Below are positions 25,830 through 34,324 of a stretch of 64,000 nucleotides of DNA, piece after piece. Both the position numbers and the translations under genes were made by a program. Under the pieces are notes generated by a model. It was given only the letters and a program-made list of their open reading frames with translations. It had not been told where the DNA came from and did no database searches. How positions within the stretch are numbered: position 1 is the first letter of the stretch; each line of letters begins with the position of its first letter. The stretch is from Roseibium porphyridii (GTDB lineage: Bacteria > Pseudomonadota > Alphaproteobacteria > Rhizobiales > Stappiaceae): the NCBI RefSeq assembly GCF_026191725.2, contig NZ_CP120863.1, positions 1,344,001 to 1,408,000 on the forward strand, written 5' to 3'.

Positions 25830-28310
25830 TTGTCGGAAACGGAAACGTCGAAACTGCCCAAACACGCACGTGTGGTCATCGTGGGTGGCGGGATCATGGG
25901 CTGCGGTCTCGCATACCACCTGGCGCATGAAGGCTGGTCGGATGTCGTGCTCCTTGAAAAGGCCGAACTGACTTCCGGATCGACCTGGCATGCCGCCGGT
26001 CAGATCACGCATTCCACATCGAGTTTCGGCCTCGGGAAATGTGTCGGATACAACATCGATCTCTATTCCGGCTTGCTGGAGGAAGAGACCGGACAATCGG
26101 TCACCTGGCATGGTTGCGGGTCGTTCCGGCTTGCCTACACACAAGACGAGATGGACTGGCTGCGCCACACCATGAGCGTCGGCAGAGCCCTGAAGTTTCC
26201 CATGGAGCTTGTCAGCCCTGACCGTATTCGTGAGTTGCATCCCTTCTACAATCTGGATGGCGTTCTGGGCGGATTGCATACGCCGGAAGACGGGCACGCA
26301 GATCCGTCAGGCGTGACCCAGGCACTGGCTATCGGTGCCCGAAAACTCGGCGTGAAGATCGTTCGGCGCTGCCGGGCAACCGACATCAAACAGCAGGCCA
26401 ATGGTGAGTGGAAAGTCTCGACCGAGCTTGGAGACATCACCTGCGAGCATGTGGTCAATGCGGGTGGCACCTATGCACGGCAGATGGGTGAGTGGAGTGG
26501 GCTTCAACTGCCGATGACTTCCATGACCCACCACTACATCGTCACAGACACAGTTCCTGAATTCCTGGAGCTGGATCAGGAGCTGCCTGTGATCCGCGAC
26601 GACAAACTTGTCTCCGGCTACATTCGCATGGAGCAGAAATGCGGCCTGATCGGTATTTATGAAAAGGAGAATCCCAACACCGTGTGGGAAGAGTTCTGCC
26701 CGTGGGAGGCTGAAAACGAACTCTTTGAAGCGGACTATGACCGCATCATGCCATGGCTGGAAAATGCCATGGACCGGATGCCGATCTTTTCTGAACTTGG
26801 CATCAAGCGCGAAGTTCATGGTGCAATTTCCCATCCGCCTGATGGCCATCCGTTGATTGGGCCGGCTCCCGGTGTGCGAAATTACTGGTGCTGTTGCGGG
26901 ACACAAATCGGCATTGGCTGGGGCCCGGGGCTGACGCGGGAACTCGCACGATGGATGGTTCACGGTGCTGCCGACATCTCCATGCGCGAATTCGACCCAA
27001 GGCGATTTGGAGACTATGCGGACAAGGACTGGCAAGTGGTCAAGGCCAAGGAAGACTACTGTCTTCGGCACGAAATTCCGTTCCCCCATTTCAATCGTCT
27101 CGAAGGACGGCCGGTCAAGCCCAGCCCGCTCTATGAGCGGTTGAAGGAAAAGGGGGCTGTCTATGAAGAGGTTTATGGTCATGAGCGTCCGCGCTGGTTT
27201 GCACGAAACGGTCTGGAACAAAGGGACTACTATTCCTTCAAGCGGGCGGAATGGCATGATGTCGTAGGTGAGGAGATGCGTGCCGTTCGATCAGCCGCCG
27301 GCATAATGGACATATCGGCTTTCACCAAGGTTGAGCTCACCGGACGGGATTCTGAGGCCTATCTGGACAGGCTCGTTGCAAACAGGCTGCCCAAGAAGGT
27401 TGGCGGCATAGCGCTCACCCACATACTCAATCGACGGGGTCGGATCGAATTGGAGCTGACCGTCGTCAGGCTTGAAGAAAATCGCTTCTATCTTGTTTGC
27501 GCTGCCTTTTTCGAACAGCGGCTGCTGGACCATCTGGCACAAGAACTTAACGGCGAAGCCGTAACGGTTCGAAACCTGTCCACTGAGTGGGGCGCGATGA
27601 CGCTCAATGGACCTTTGGCTCGCGACATCCTGCAGCCGAACACATCAGCGCGGCTCGACAATGCTGCATTTCGCTGGCTGACAGCGCAGGAAATTGAAGT
27701 CGCGGGCAGGAAGCTCTGGGCTTTGCGTATGTCTTATGCAGGCGAACTTGGCTGGGAATTCCACATTCCACGCGAGGACATGCTCGCAGTCTATGACGCT
27801 CTGTGGAAGACAGGGGAACCGCTTGGGCTGACCGACTACGGCTCTTTTGCCATGAATGCGTTGCGTCTGGAAAAAGGGTTTAAAGGCGCGGGAGAACTCA
27901 CCAACGAAGTCACCTTGCCGGAAGCGGATGTGATGCGCTTCGTCAAATTGGACAAGGCGGATTTCCTCGGTAAGTCGGCAACGGTCGACAGCGCAGAGGC
28001 GGCCGAATTGTCCTGGATATGCGTCTATCTGGAAGTTGAACCTGACGGTTTAGAAGACGGCCATGGCGGTGAGGCTGTGTTGTTGAACGGAGAAGCGGTT
28101 GGGGCAACGAGCTCCGTCGCCTATGGCCACACGGTTGGCAAGATTCTGGCATTTGCCTATGTCAGACCGGACGCCGCAACTCCAGGCCAGGAACTTGAAG
28201 TTGTCATCATGAATTCGCCTCGCAAAGCGCGGGTGCTTGAAGTTCCAGCCTACGATCCAGACAGTCTGTTGCCACGCACCGATGCCAGGGTGGAGGTCGC
28301 AGCCGAATGA
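25830..28310 (+). CDS. FAD-dependent demethylating dehydrogenase with GcvT domains (DMGDH/SarDH family)
   Basis: 826 residues starting with TTG 25830, with GGAG at 25818-25821 and no better ATG. Domains: FAD-binding DAO (residues about 14-380, dinucleotide motif VGGGIMGCG), linker FAO_M (about 385-440), GcvT (about 445-710) and GcvT C-terminal barrel (about 725-815). His54 in GSTWHAAG matches the histidine that covalently binds FAD in dimethylglycine and sarcosine dehydrogenases. Such enzymes oxidise N-methyl groups and pass the carbon to tetrahydrofolate. This is the strongest clue that the divergon's substrate is N-methylated. Confidence 0.87.
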   Translation: MSETETSKLPKHARVVIVGGGIMGCGLAYHLAHEGWSDVVLLEKAELTSGSTWHAAGQITHSTSSFGLGKCVGYNIDLYSGLLEEETGQSVTWHGCGSFRLAYTQDEMDWLRHTMSVGRALKFPMELVSPDRIRELHPFYNLDGVLGGLHTPEDGHADPSGVTQALAIGARKLGVKIVRRCRATDIKQQANGEWKVSTELGDITCEHVVNAGGTYARQMGEWSGLQLPMTSMTHHYIVTDTVPEFLELDQELPVIRDDKLVSGYIRMEQKCGLIGIYEKENPNTVWEEFCPWEAENELFEADYDRIMPWLENAMDRMPIFSELGIKREVHGAISHPPDGHPLIGPAPGVRNYWCCCGTQIGIGWGPGLTRELARWMVHGAADISMREFDPRRFGDYADKDWQVVKAKEDYCLRHEIPFPHFNRLEGRPVKPSPLYERLKEKGAVYEEVYGHERPRWFARNGLEQRDYYSFKRAEWHDVVGEEMRAVRSAAGIMDISAFTKVELTGRDSEAYLDRLVANRLPKKVGGIALTHILNRRGRIELELTVVRLEENRFYLVCAAFFEQRLLDHLAQELNGEAVTVRNLSTEWGAMTLNGPLARDILQPNTSARLDNAAFRWLTAQEIEVAGRKLWALRMSYAGELGWEFHIPREDMLAVYDALWKTGEPLGLTDYGSFAMNALRLEKGFKGAGELTNEVTLPEADVMRFVKLDKADFLGKSATVDSAEAAELSWICVYLEVEPDGLEDGHGGEAVLLNGEAVGATSSVAYGHTVGKILAFAYVRPDAATPGQELEVVIMNSPRKARVLEVPAYDPDSLLPRTDARVEVAAE

Positions 28311-29401
28311 GCCTTCCGGCAAAGATGAACGCCATGGTTCTGGAGGGTCACGGCGGTCTTGATCAACTGGTCTGGCACGAAGATTGGCCAGTGCCTGTGC
28401 CGACGGAAGGTGAAGTGTTGATCAAGGTCGGTGCCTGCGGTTTGAACAACACTGACGTCAACACTCGGTCCGGCTGGTATTCCAAGACCGTTTCGGATGC
28501 GACTACGGGCGGCGCATATGAAGAGGTTGATGAAAGCGATCCGACCTGGGGTGGTCGGCCGATCACCTTTCCGCGCATACAAGGAGCCGATGCCGTCGGG
28601 GTTGTCGTTGGTTTGGGTAACGGAGCGCCTCAAAACCTTCTAGGCCAACGTGTGCTTGTCGATTGCTGGCTGCGTGACTGGTCGGATCCAAAGAACCGCG
28701 ACAAGACCGGATATTTCGGCTCAGAATGTGACGGTGGTTATGCCCAATACACAAAGGTCGATGCGAAAAACGTTGTTGCCATCAATTCGTCGCTAAGCGA
28801 TGCGGAATTGGCGACCTTCTCCTGTTCCTATACGACCGCTGAAGGCATGCTCAGTCGAGCGGCAGTGGGCGCAGACGACACGGTTCTGATCACCGGTGCA
28901 TCCGGGGGCGTTGGCTCAGCGCTGATCCAACTGGCGAAACGGCGCGGTGCCACGGTCATTGGACTTGCGTCCATTTCGAAGCATGAAATTGTCAAGGAAC
29001 TTGGCGCAGACGTCGTTCTGGAGCGTGCGCCGGAGGACCTTAAGGCCGCGCTCAATTCGGCGATCGGCAGTCAGACTGTTTCTGTCGTCGCCGACATTGT
29101 CGGCGGAGACCACTGGCCATCGCTGATCGACGCGCTTGAAAGAGGCGGACGGTATACGTGTTCCGGGGCAATCGCCGGCCCGATCGTCGACTTCGATCTA
29201 AGGACTTTCTATTTGCGAGATCTGACCTTTACCGGTTCAACCGTAGTCGCACCGCATATCTTCGGTGACCTGGTGGGCTATATCGAACGGGAGGAAATCC
29301 GGCCTGTTCTGGCCGCCACCTATCCCTTGAAGGATTTCCATGCTGCGCAGACGGCCTTTATCGACAAGAAACACGCAGGCAACATTGTGGTGGTGCCGTG
29401 A
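28307..29401 (+). CDS. MDR-family alcohol dehydrogenase-like oxidoreductase
   Basis: 364 residues, ATG overlapping the upstream TGA. Medium-chain dehydrogenase fold: catalytic domain motif GACGLNNTDVNTRSGWYS, cofactor loop ITGASGGVGSALIQLA. The usual four-Cys structural zinc lobe is absent, as in the MDR9-like or quinone-oxidoreductase-type subgroup. It likely reduces or oxidises a carbonyl intermediate with NAD(P)H. Confidence 0.78.
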   Translation: MSLPAKMNAMVLEGHGGLDQLVWHEDWPVPVPTEGEVLIKVGACGLNNTDVNTRSGWYSKTVSDATTGGAYEEVDESDPTWGGRPITFPRIQGADAVGVVVGLGNGAPQNLLGQRVLVDCWLRDWSDPKNRDKTGYFGSECDGGYAQYTKVDAKNVVAINSSLSDAELATFSCSYTTAEGMLSRAAVGADDTVLITGASGGVGSALIQLAKRRGATVIGLASISKHEIVKELGADVVLERAPEDLKAALNSAIGSQTVSVVADIVGGDHWPSLIDALERGGRYTCSGAIAGPIVDFDLRTFYLRDLTFTGSTVVAPHIFGDLVGYIEREEIRPVLAATYPLKDFHAAQTAFIDKKHAGNIVVVP

Positions 29402-30522
29402 AAAGCATGAAGATCACTTGCATTTCTGTCTGGCAGGTCGCGTTGCCGCTGGCGAAACCTTACTGGCTGTCCGGAGGGCGGCTGAAATTTGAGGAAATCG
29501 ACAGCACCTTCATCCGTATCGAAACGGATGAGGGTCTTGCCGGTTGGGGCGAAGGCTGCCCCTGGGGCCATACCTATCTGCCCGCCTATGGCGATGGACT
29601 GAGAGCTGCCCTTGGTATTCTCGCTCCTGCACTGATCGGGCGGGATCCACGTGCGTTGGATGACATCAACCGGACGATGGACGTCCAGCTGCCGGGTCAT
29701 CCTTACGCAAAAGCGCCCCTCGACATTGCCTGTTGGGATCTGCTCGGCAAATCGTTCGAACTGCCGTTGTGGACGTTGCTGGGCACGGAAACACCGGCTG
29801 CGGTCGCCGTAAATTCTTCCATATCGACCGGCTCACCGGACGAAATGATTGCCGATATCATGGCCGCGAGCGAAAAAGGATATCGCACCCATTCTGCCAA
29901 AATCGGCGGGCAGGACTTTGCCGCTGATATCGAACGTATCGAGGCGATCTCGGCGTCTTTGAAACAAGGCGAAGAGGTGACTTTCGATGTCAATCGAGCC
30001 TGGACACCGGGCGTTGCGCTGCAGGTTCTGAACGCAGTCAAAGCGCGCGACTGGATCGAGCAACCATGCGAAACGCTGGAACAGTCTGCATCCGTTGCAG
30101 CCAGGGTTCCACAGCCGATCATGCTCGACGAGTGCCTGCATACGTTTCAGGATCATCTTGATGCCTGGAGACTGGGGGCTTGCCAGGGCGTGAAGGTCAA
30201 ACCCAATCGTGTCGGCGGGCTGACACGTGCCCGGCAAATTCGCGACTTCGGTGTCTCGGTCGGTTGGCAAATGCACATAGAAGACACTGGCGGCAGCGCG
30301 TTTGCAGATACGGCAAGTTTGCATCTTGCTGCCTCGACACCTGACGCCAACCGATTGGCAAGCTGGCTTTGTCACGCGCATCTTGCACACGACCCGGTGC
30401 CGGGCCAGGGCGGGCGCAACGTGGATGGGTTCGTCACTCTCAACGATACGCCAGGTGTTGGAGTTGTTCCTGATCCTGACCGACTTGGCAAACCTGTTGC
30501 GGTCTATGGGGGTGCGCGGTGA
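29398..30522 (+). CDS. Enolase-superfamily enzyme 1 (mandelate racemase/MLE family)
   Basis: 374 residues; GTG 29398 overlaps the upstream stop (GTGA), with ATG 29407 as an alternative. Metal ligands: Asp197 (FDVNRAW), Glu221 (IEQPCE), Asp244 (LDECLH). General acid/base lysines on both faces: Lys168 (SAKIGG) and Lys268 (VKVKPNRVGG). Two opposed lysines suit a 1,1-proton transfer, that is racemisation or epimerisation, as in hydroxyproline-betaine epimerase HpbD, though syn-eliminations also occur. It is paralogous to the next gene. Confidence 0.8.
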   Translation: MKSMKITCISVWQVALPLAKPYWLSGGRLKFEEIDSTFIRIETDEGLAGWGEGCPWGHTYLPAYGDGLRAALGILAPALIGRDPRALDDINRTMDVQLPGHPYAKAPLDIACWDLLGKSFELPLWTLLGTETPAAVAVNSSISTGSPDEMIADIMAASEKGYRTHSAKIGGQDFAADIERIEAISASLKQGEEVTFDVNRAWTPGVALQVLNAVKARDWIEQPCETLEQSASVAARVPQPIMLDECLHTFQDHLDAWRLGACQGVKVKPNRVGGLTRARQIRDFGVSVGWQMHIEDTGGSAFADTASLHLAASTPDANRLASWLCHAHLAHDPVPGQGGRNVDGFVTLNDTPGVGVVPDPDRLGKPVAVYGGAR

Positions 30523-31643
30523 CCAATTTTCCAGACATTCGCATCTCTGCTTTGACCCTTTGGCGGGTGCCCCTGACAAGTCATGAGACGTATTACATGG
30601 CGTCCGGAAAAACCTGTGCCACGGTTGACAGCATGGTCCTTCGCATCGACACGGACACCGGGCTTTCCGGCTGGGGCGAGGTTTGTCCGATCCCGCACTA
30701 TCTGCCTGCATATGCACGCGGCGTTGCCCCGGCGCTTGAGGAATTGGCCCCTGTCCTTATCGGTTCGAACCCGGTCGGGGTCGAGGCCCTGATGACGGCC
30801 TGCCGGTCTCATCTTCAAGGGCATCGTTATGCGCAATCTGCTATCGATATCGCACTTTGGGACCTGACGGGCAAAGCCTGCGGAGTGCCGGTTTATACGC
30901 TCCTTGGTGGCCGGCAATGCTCTGACCTGCCGCTCTATCATTCCATTACCTGCATAGACCCTGATGAGATGGCACGAATGGCACAGGAGGCGATTGCGTC
31001 CGGTATGCGCCAGATCCAGGTCAAGCTTGGTGCGGATGATGACTGGCAGGCAGACGTCTGCCGTCTGAAAAAGGTTCGGGAAGCCGTTGGTGGCGGTGCA
31101 CTGGTGTATGGGGACTGGAACTGCGGTGCCACGAGGCTTGACGCGACACGTGTCGGCCGGGCCGTCGCGGATTTGGATCTCATGCTGGAACAGCCTTGCG
31201 CGACTTTGGAAGAATGCGCTGCCGTCAGAGCCGCGACAGGACTTCCGATGAAGCTCGACGAAAATGCGCATGACATGGCAACACTACTCAAGGCCTACGA
31301 GCTTGGCTGCATGGATGCTGTCGCTTTGAAGCTCAGCAAGTTTGGTGGCATTACCGAACTACGCCGGGCAAGGGATCTCTGTCTGCACTTTGGGGCGAAG
31401 ATGTGCGTCGAAGACACTTGGGGGTCTGACATCGCAACAGCTGCCGCTTTGCATGTTGCAGCAGCAACGCCGCCAGGCTCGATCATGAATGTGTGTGATC
31501 TGTCGGGTTATGTCACTCCACGCCTTGACCCGGAAGCGCCAAGCCGCAACAACGGTCGACTTGCACCGCCGCAAGGACCGGGGCTCGGTGTTTGGCCAAA
31601 TGCGGACGACCTCGGCGACCCGGTTCTTTCCCTTGCCGCATAA
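30519..31643 (+). CDS. Enolase-superfamily enzyme 2 (mandelate racemase/MLE family)
   Basis: 374 residues from GTG 30519 (GTGA overlap). Same active-site frame as its neighbour: Lys169 (QVKLGADD), Asp199 (YGDWNCG), Glu224 (LEQPCA), Asp247 (LDENAH), Lys271 (ALKLSKFGG). The shared RYAQSAIDIALWDL/HPYAKAPLDIACWDL block shows common origin with enzyme 1, yet the specificity loops near residues 22-32 and 55-62 differ. The pair therefore probably acts on different stereoisomers or successive intermediates. Confidence 0.8.
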   Translation: MTNFPDIRISALTLWRVPLTSHETYYMASGKTCATVDSMVLRIDTDTGLSGWGEVCPIPHYLPAYARGVAPALEELAPVLIGSNPVGVEALMTACRSHLQGHRYAQSAIDIALWDLTGKACGVPVYTLLGGRQCSDLPLYHSITCIDPDEMARMAQEAIASGMRQIQVKLGADDDWQADVCRLKKVREAVGGGALVYGDWNCGATRLDATRVGRAVADLDLMLEQPCATLEECAAVRAATGLPMKLDENAHDMATLLKAYELGCMDAVALKLSKFGGITELRRARDLCLHFGAKMCVEDTWGSDIATAAALHVAAATPPGSIMNVCDLSGYVTPRLDPEAPSRNNGRLAPPQGPGLGVWPNADDLGDPVLSLAA

Positions 31644-31671
31644 TTGAAATCTGGCCGAAGGAGGCCACGCG

Positions 31672-32949
31672 ATGAAGACCTCGATTTCTCAAAAAGACTG
31701 GACGGATCGTGCTGCCAAAGTGTTGCCGGCGGCTGGTTTCGGAAACTTCGAACCTGGCATCGTTATTCGCGAAGGCAAGGGTTCGAGAGTGTGGGACGAG
31801 GACGGTGCAGAGTTTATTGACTACCTGATTGGCTCAGGCCCGATGTTGATCGGCCATGGTCATCCTGAAGTGCTGGAGGCTGTCGAAGAACAACTCGCAA
31901 AGGGCCTGACCTTCTTTACCAACAACGCTCGCGGCATCGAACTGGCCGAAGTGCTGGTAGAAGCCGTGCCGTGCGCCGACCAGATCCGGTATGTCTCGAC
32001 CGGAGGCGAGGCCGACATGTACGCCATGAGGCTAGCCCGGGCTCATACCGGACGGGACAAGATCCTCAAATTCGAAGGTGGCTACCACGGCATGTCGGCG
32101 GAGGCCTTGATGAGCCTGTCGCCGAAAACTCTGGTCAACTTCCCGCAGGCCGTATCCGATACGGCCGGAACGCCGGAAAGCGTTCGAGACGACATGTTGA
32201 TCGCACCGTTCAACGATGCGGAGTTTGCCCGGCAGTTGATTGCGGAGCACGCCAATGACATTGCCTGCGTGATCGTTGAACCTTTGCAACGGCTTATCCC
32301 GCCAGAGCCGGGTTTTCTCGAAACGCTTCGTGAAGAGACTGAAAAACACGGTATCGTCTTGGTGTTCGATGAAGTCGTCACCGGGTTTCGGCTCGCCTAC
32401 GGTGGCGCGCAGGAGGCCTACGGTGTCGTTCCTGACTTGTGCACGCTGGGCAAAGTGATTGGCGGCGGTTTCCCCCTGGCTGCGGTTGCCGGGAAGAAGG
32501 AAATCATGGACCACTTCGACAGGTCAATTGTCGGAGACAAGGGGTTCACTTTCCAGATCGGCACGCTCAGCGGCAACCCTGTTGCCAGTGTCGCGGGGCT
32601 GAAGACATTGGAAATTCTCAAGCGCCCAGGGGCCTATGAGACCATCAGGAAACATGGTGAGCGGTTGATGGCTGCGCTTACCAATGCGCTGAACGGACAG
32701 GGTATCGCTCATCAAATCGTTGGCGATCCCGTGCTGTTCGACGTTGTCTTTACCGATACACCAGTGAAGAGCTACCGTGACGTTCTGAAAGGTGATGCAG
32801 ACAAGGCAAAAGTCTTCAATCAAAGCATGCGTTCGAGCGGAATACTGAAGCCTGACAGCAAACTCTATACGCATCTGGCATTGACGGAAGCCGATCTGGT
32901 TCAAACGGAAGCGGCGATGGAGACAGCTGCACGCGCACTGGTGGCCTGA
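31672..32949 (+). CDS. Class III PLP aminotransferase (glutamate-1-semialdehyde mutase-like)
   Basis: 425 residues; GGAGG precedes ATG 31672. PLP Lys261 in TLGKVIGGGFPLAA, Asp233 in VFDEVVTGFR, and the GSA-type N terminus (GSGPMLIGHGHP). It is not hemL by context; class III enzymes of this type often transfer omega- or beta-amino groups. It ends the five-gene plus-strand half of the divergon. The 120 bp after it hold no clear terminator. Confidence 0.82.
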   Translation: MKTSISQKDWTDRAAKVLPAAGFGNFEPGIVIREGKGSRVWDEDGAEFIDYLIGSGPMLIGHGHPEVLEAVEEQLAKGLTFFTNNARGIELAEVLVEAVPCADQIRYVSTGGEADMYAMRLARAHTGRDKILKFEGGYHGMSAEALMSLSPKTLVNFPQAVSDTAGTPESVRDDMLIAPFNDAEFARQLIAEHANDIACVIVEPLQRLIPPEPGFLETLREETEKHGIVLVFDEVVTGFRLAYGGAQEAYGVVPDLCTLGKVIGGGFPLAAVAGKKEIMDHFDRSIVGDKGFTFQIGTLSGNPVASVAGLKTLEILKRPGAYETIRKHGERLMAALTNALNGQGIAHQIVGDPVLFDVVFTDTPVKSYRDVLKGDADKAKVFNQSMRSSGILKPDSKLYTHLALTEADLVQTEAAMETAARALVA

Positions 32950-33024
32950 TCTGTTTCAGCATAATATCCCTCCTTGCACTTCGACCGTTCGTCTCAATCC
33001 GACGTGACCGCGTGTAGGGCCGCA

Positions 33025-33038
33025 CAAGTCCGGACTTG
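33025..33038. repeat. Perfect 14-bp palindrome upstream of the GH3 gene
   Basis: CAAGTCCGGACTTG, fully symmetric, 33 bp before the GH3 start. It may be an operator for an unknown regulator. Confidence 0.35.
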
Positions 33039-33070
33039 AGAAAAACCGTCGATCGTACGGAGCCCGGCGG

Positions 33071-34324
33071 ATGCCAAAATGCTGCATCAGACTTCTCATT
33101 GGTCGTGTCTTTTTACCCGCCTTGGGCGTTTTTGGTGCTGTGGCTGTGAGTTTGGCTGCGTCAATGCCGGAGGGCGCAGGCGCTCCAGAAGAAAAACGCG
33201 TCGACCTCAGAGACAAGATCGGCCAGATGATTGTGGTCGGATTTCTGGGAGACCGGCCTGAAGCGTCTGGGTTTCAAAAGGTCCGCGGGCAACTTCAATC
33301 CGGTGCAATTGGCGGCGTTCTTTATCTTGGACGCAATCTTCGGGACCAAGAAACCGTGCGCCGGATGAATGGCGCACTTCGGAGCGCAAGTCCTTCCCGG
33401 ATGCCGGCGTTGATCGCAATTGATCAGGAAGGGGGTGTTGTCCAGCGCCTCAAACGCCACCACGGATTTCCGCAAACACCATCGGCAAAACAGATCGCAA
33501 AGCAGTCAAGTTTGTCCGATGCCGTCGATGCTTATGGTGTGCTCGCCGCAGGACTTGAAGAGTGGGGATTCACACTTAACCTCGGCCCGGTCGTGGATGT
33601 GGACATCAATCCGCGCAATCCGATCATTGGTCGACTTGGCCGTTCCTATTCTCGTGATCCGGACCGCGTTGCAGCCTATGGCGGAGCATTTGTCGAGGCG
33701 CACCGCAGGCATGGCGTCCTGACCGCTTTGAAGCATTTTCCAGGCCACGGGTCGAGCCGCCGGGACAGTCACAAAGGCGCGGTTGATGTTTCACGAAGCT
33801 GGTCGGAAAAGGAACTTGAGCCCTTTCGCAAGCTGATTGATGAGGACCGGGCGGACATCATCATGACTGCCCATGTCATCAATCGAAAACTGCAGGGCAA
33901 GGGCGAAAGAGGCCCGGTGTCGCTTTCGCAAGTCGTCTTGTCCAGCGTCTTGCGTGAAGATCTCGGATTTGGCGGCGTCATCATGTCGGACGATTTGCAG
34001 ATGGATGCCATTCGCCGAAATCATTCCCTGAAAGATGCTGTTGTAAAGGCAGTTGCCGGGGGAACGGATATTCTTCTGTTTGCAAACGACAAACGACCGG
34101 ACCCGGACATCCCCTTAATAGTGGCTGACATTCTGCTTGAGGCATCCGCAAAAGACCCGGAATTGGCCCAAAAGATCATCGCCGCTCATGACAGAATTGT
34201 TGCCCTTAAAGCCAGACTTGGCGGTGCGTCCACATTTGCGCTTGCTTCCTCCAGCGATCTTGAAGCGTGGCTTTCGGAAATTGCGCCGGACCCGGATCGC
34301 TGTATGTTGCAAAACGTTCAGTAA
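33071..34324 (+). CDS. Exported GH3 beta-N-acetylhexosaminidase-like protein (NagZ family)
   Basis: 417 residues. NagZ hallmarks: KHFPGHG at 221-227 followed by the His/Asp dyad DSH at 232-234, and a nucleophile region IMSDDLQMDAI. Unlike cytoplasmic NagZ (about 340 residues) it begins with a hydrophobic signal-like segment (LIGRVFLPALGVFGAVAVSL), so it is probably periplasmic or lipid-anchored. Role: release of N-acetylglucosamine from muropeptides or chitin fragments. Its 3' end overlaps the convergent dctM by 7 bp. Confidence 0.8.
   Translation: MPKCCIRLLIGRVFLPALGVFGAVAVSLAASMPEGAGAPEEKRVDLRDKIGQMIVVGFLGDRPEASGFQKVRGQLQSGAIGGVLYLGRNLRDQETVRRMNGALRSASPSRMPALIAIDQEGGVVQRLKRHHGFPQTPSAKQIAKQSSLSDAVDAYGVLAAGLEEWGFTLNLGPVVDVDINPRNPIIGRLGRSYSRDPDRVAAYGGAFVEAHRRHGVLTALKHFPGHGSSRRDSHKGAVDVSRSWSEKELEPFRKLIDEDRADIIMTAHVINRKLQGKGERGPVSLSQVVLSSVLREDLGFGGVIMSDDLQMDAIRRNHSLKDAVVKAVAGGTDILLFANDKRPDPDIPLIVADILLEASAKDPELAQKIIAAHDRIVALKARLGGASTFALASSSDLEAWLSEIAPDPDRCMLQNVQ

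Noticed and set aside
31672..32949. hemL glutamate-1-semialdehyde mutase
   Set aside because: Similar fold, but it sits in a catabolic operon, and alphaproteobacteria typically make 5-aminolevulinate with HemA (ALA synthase).
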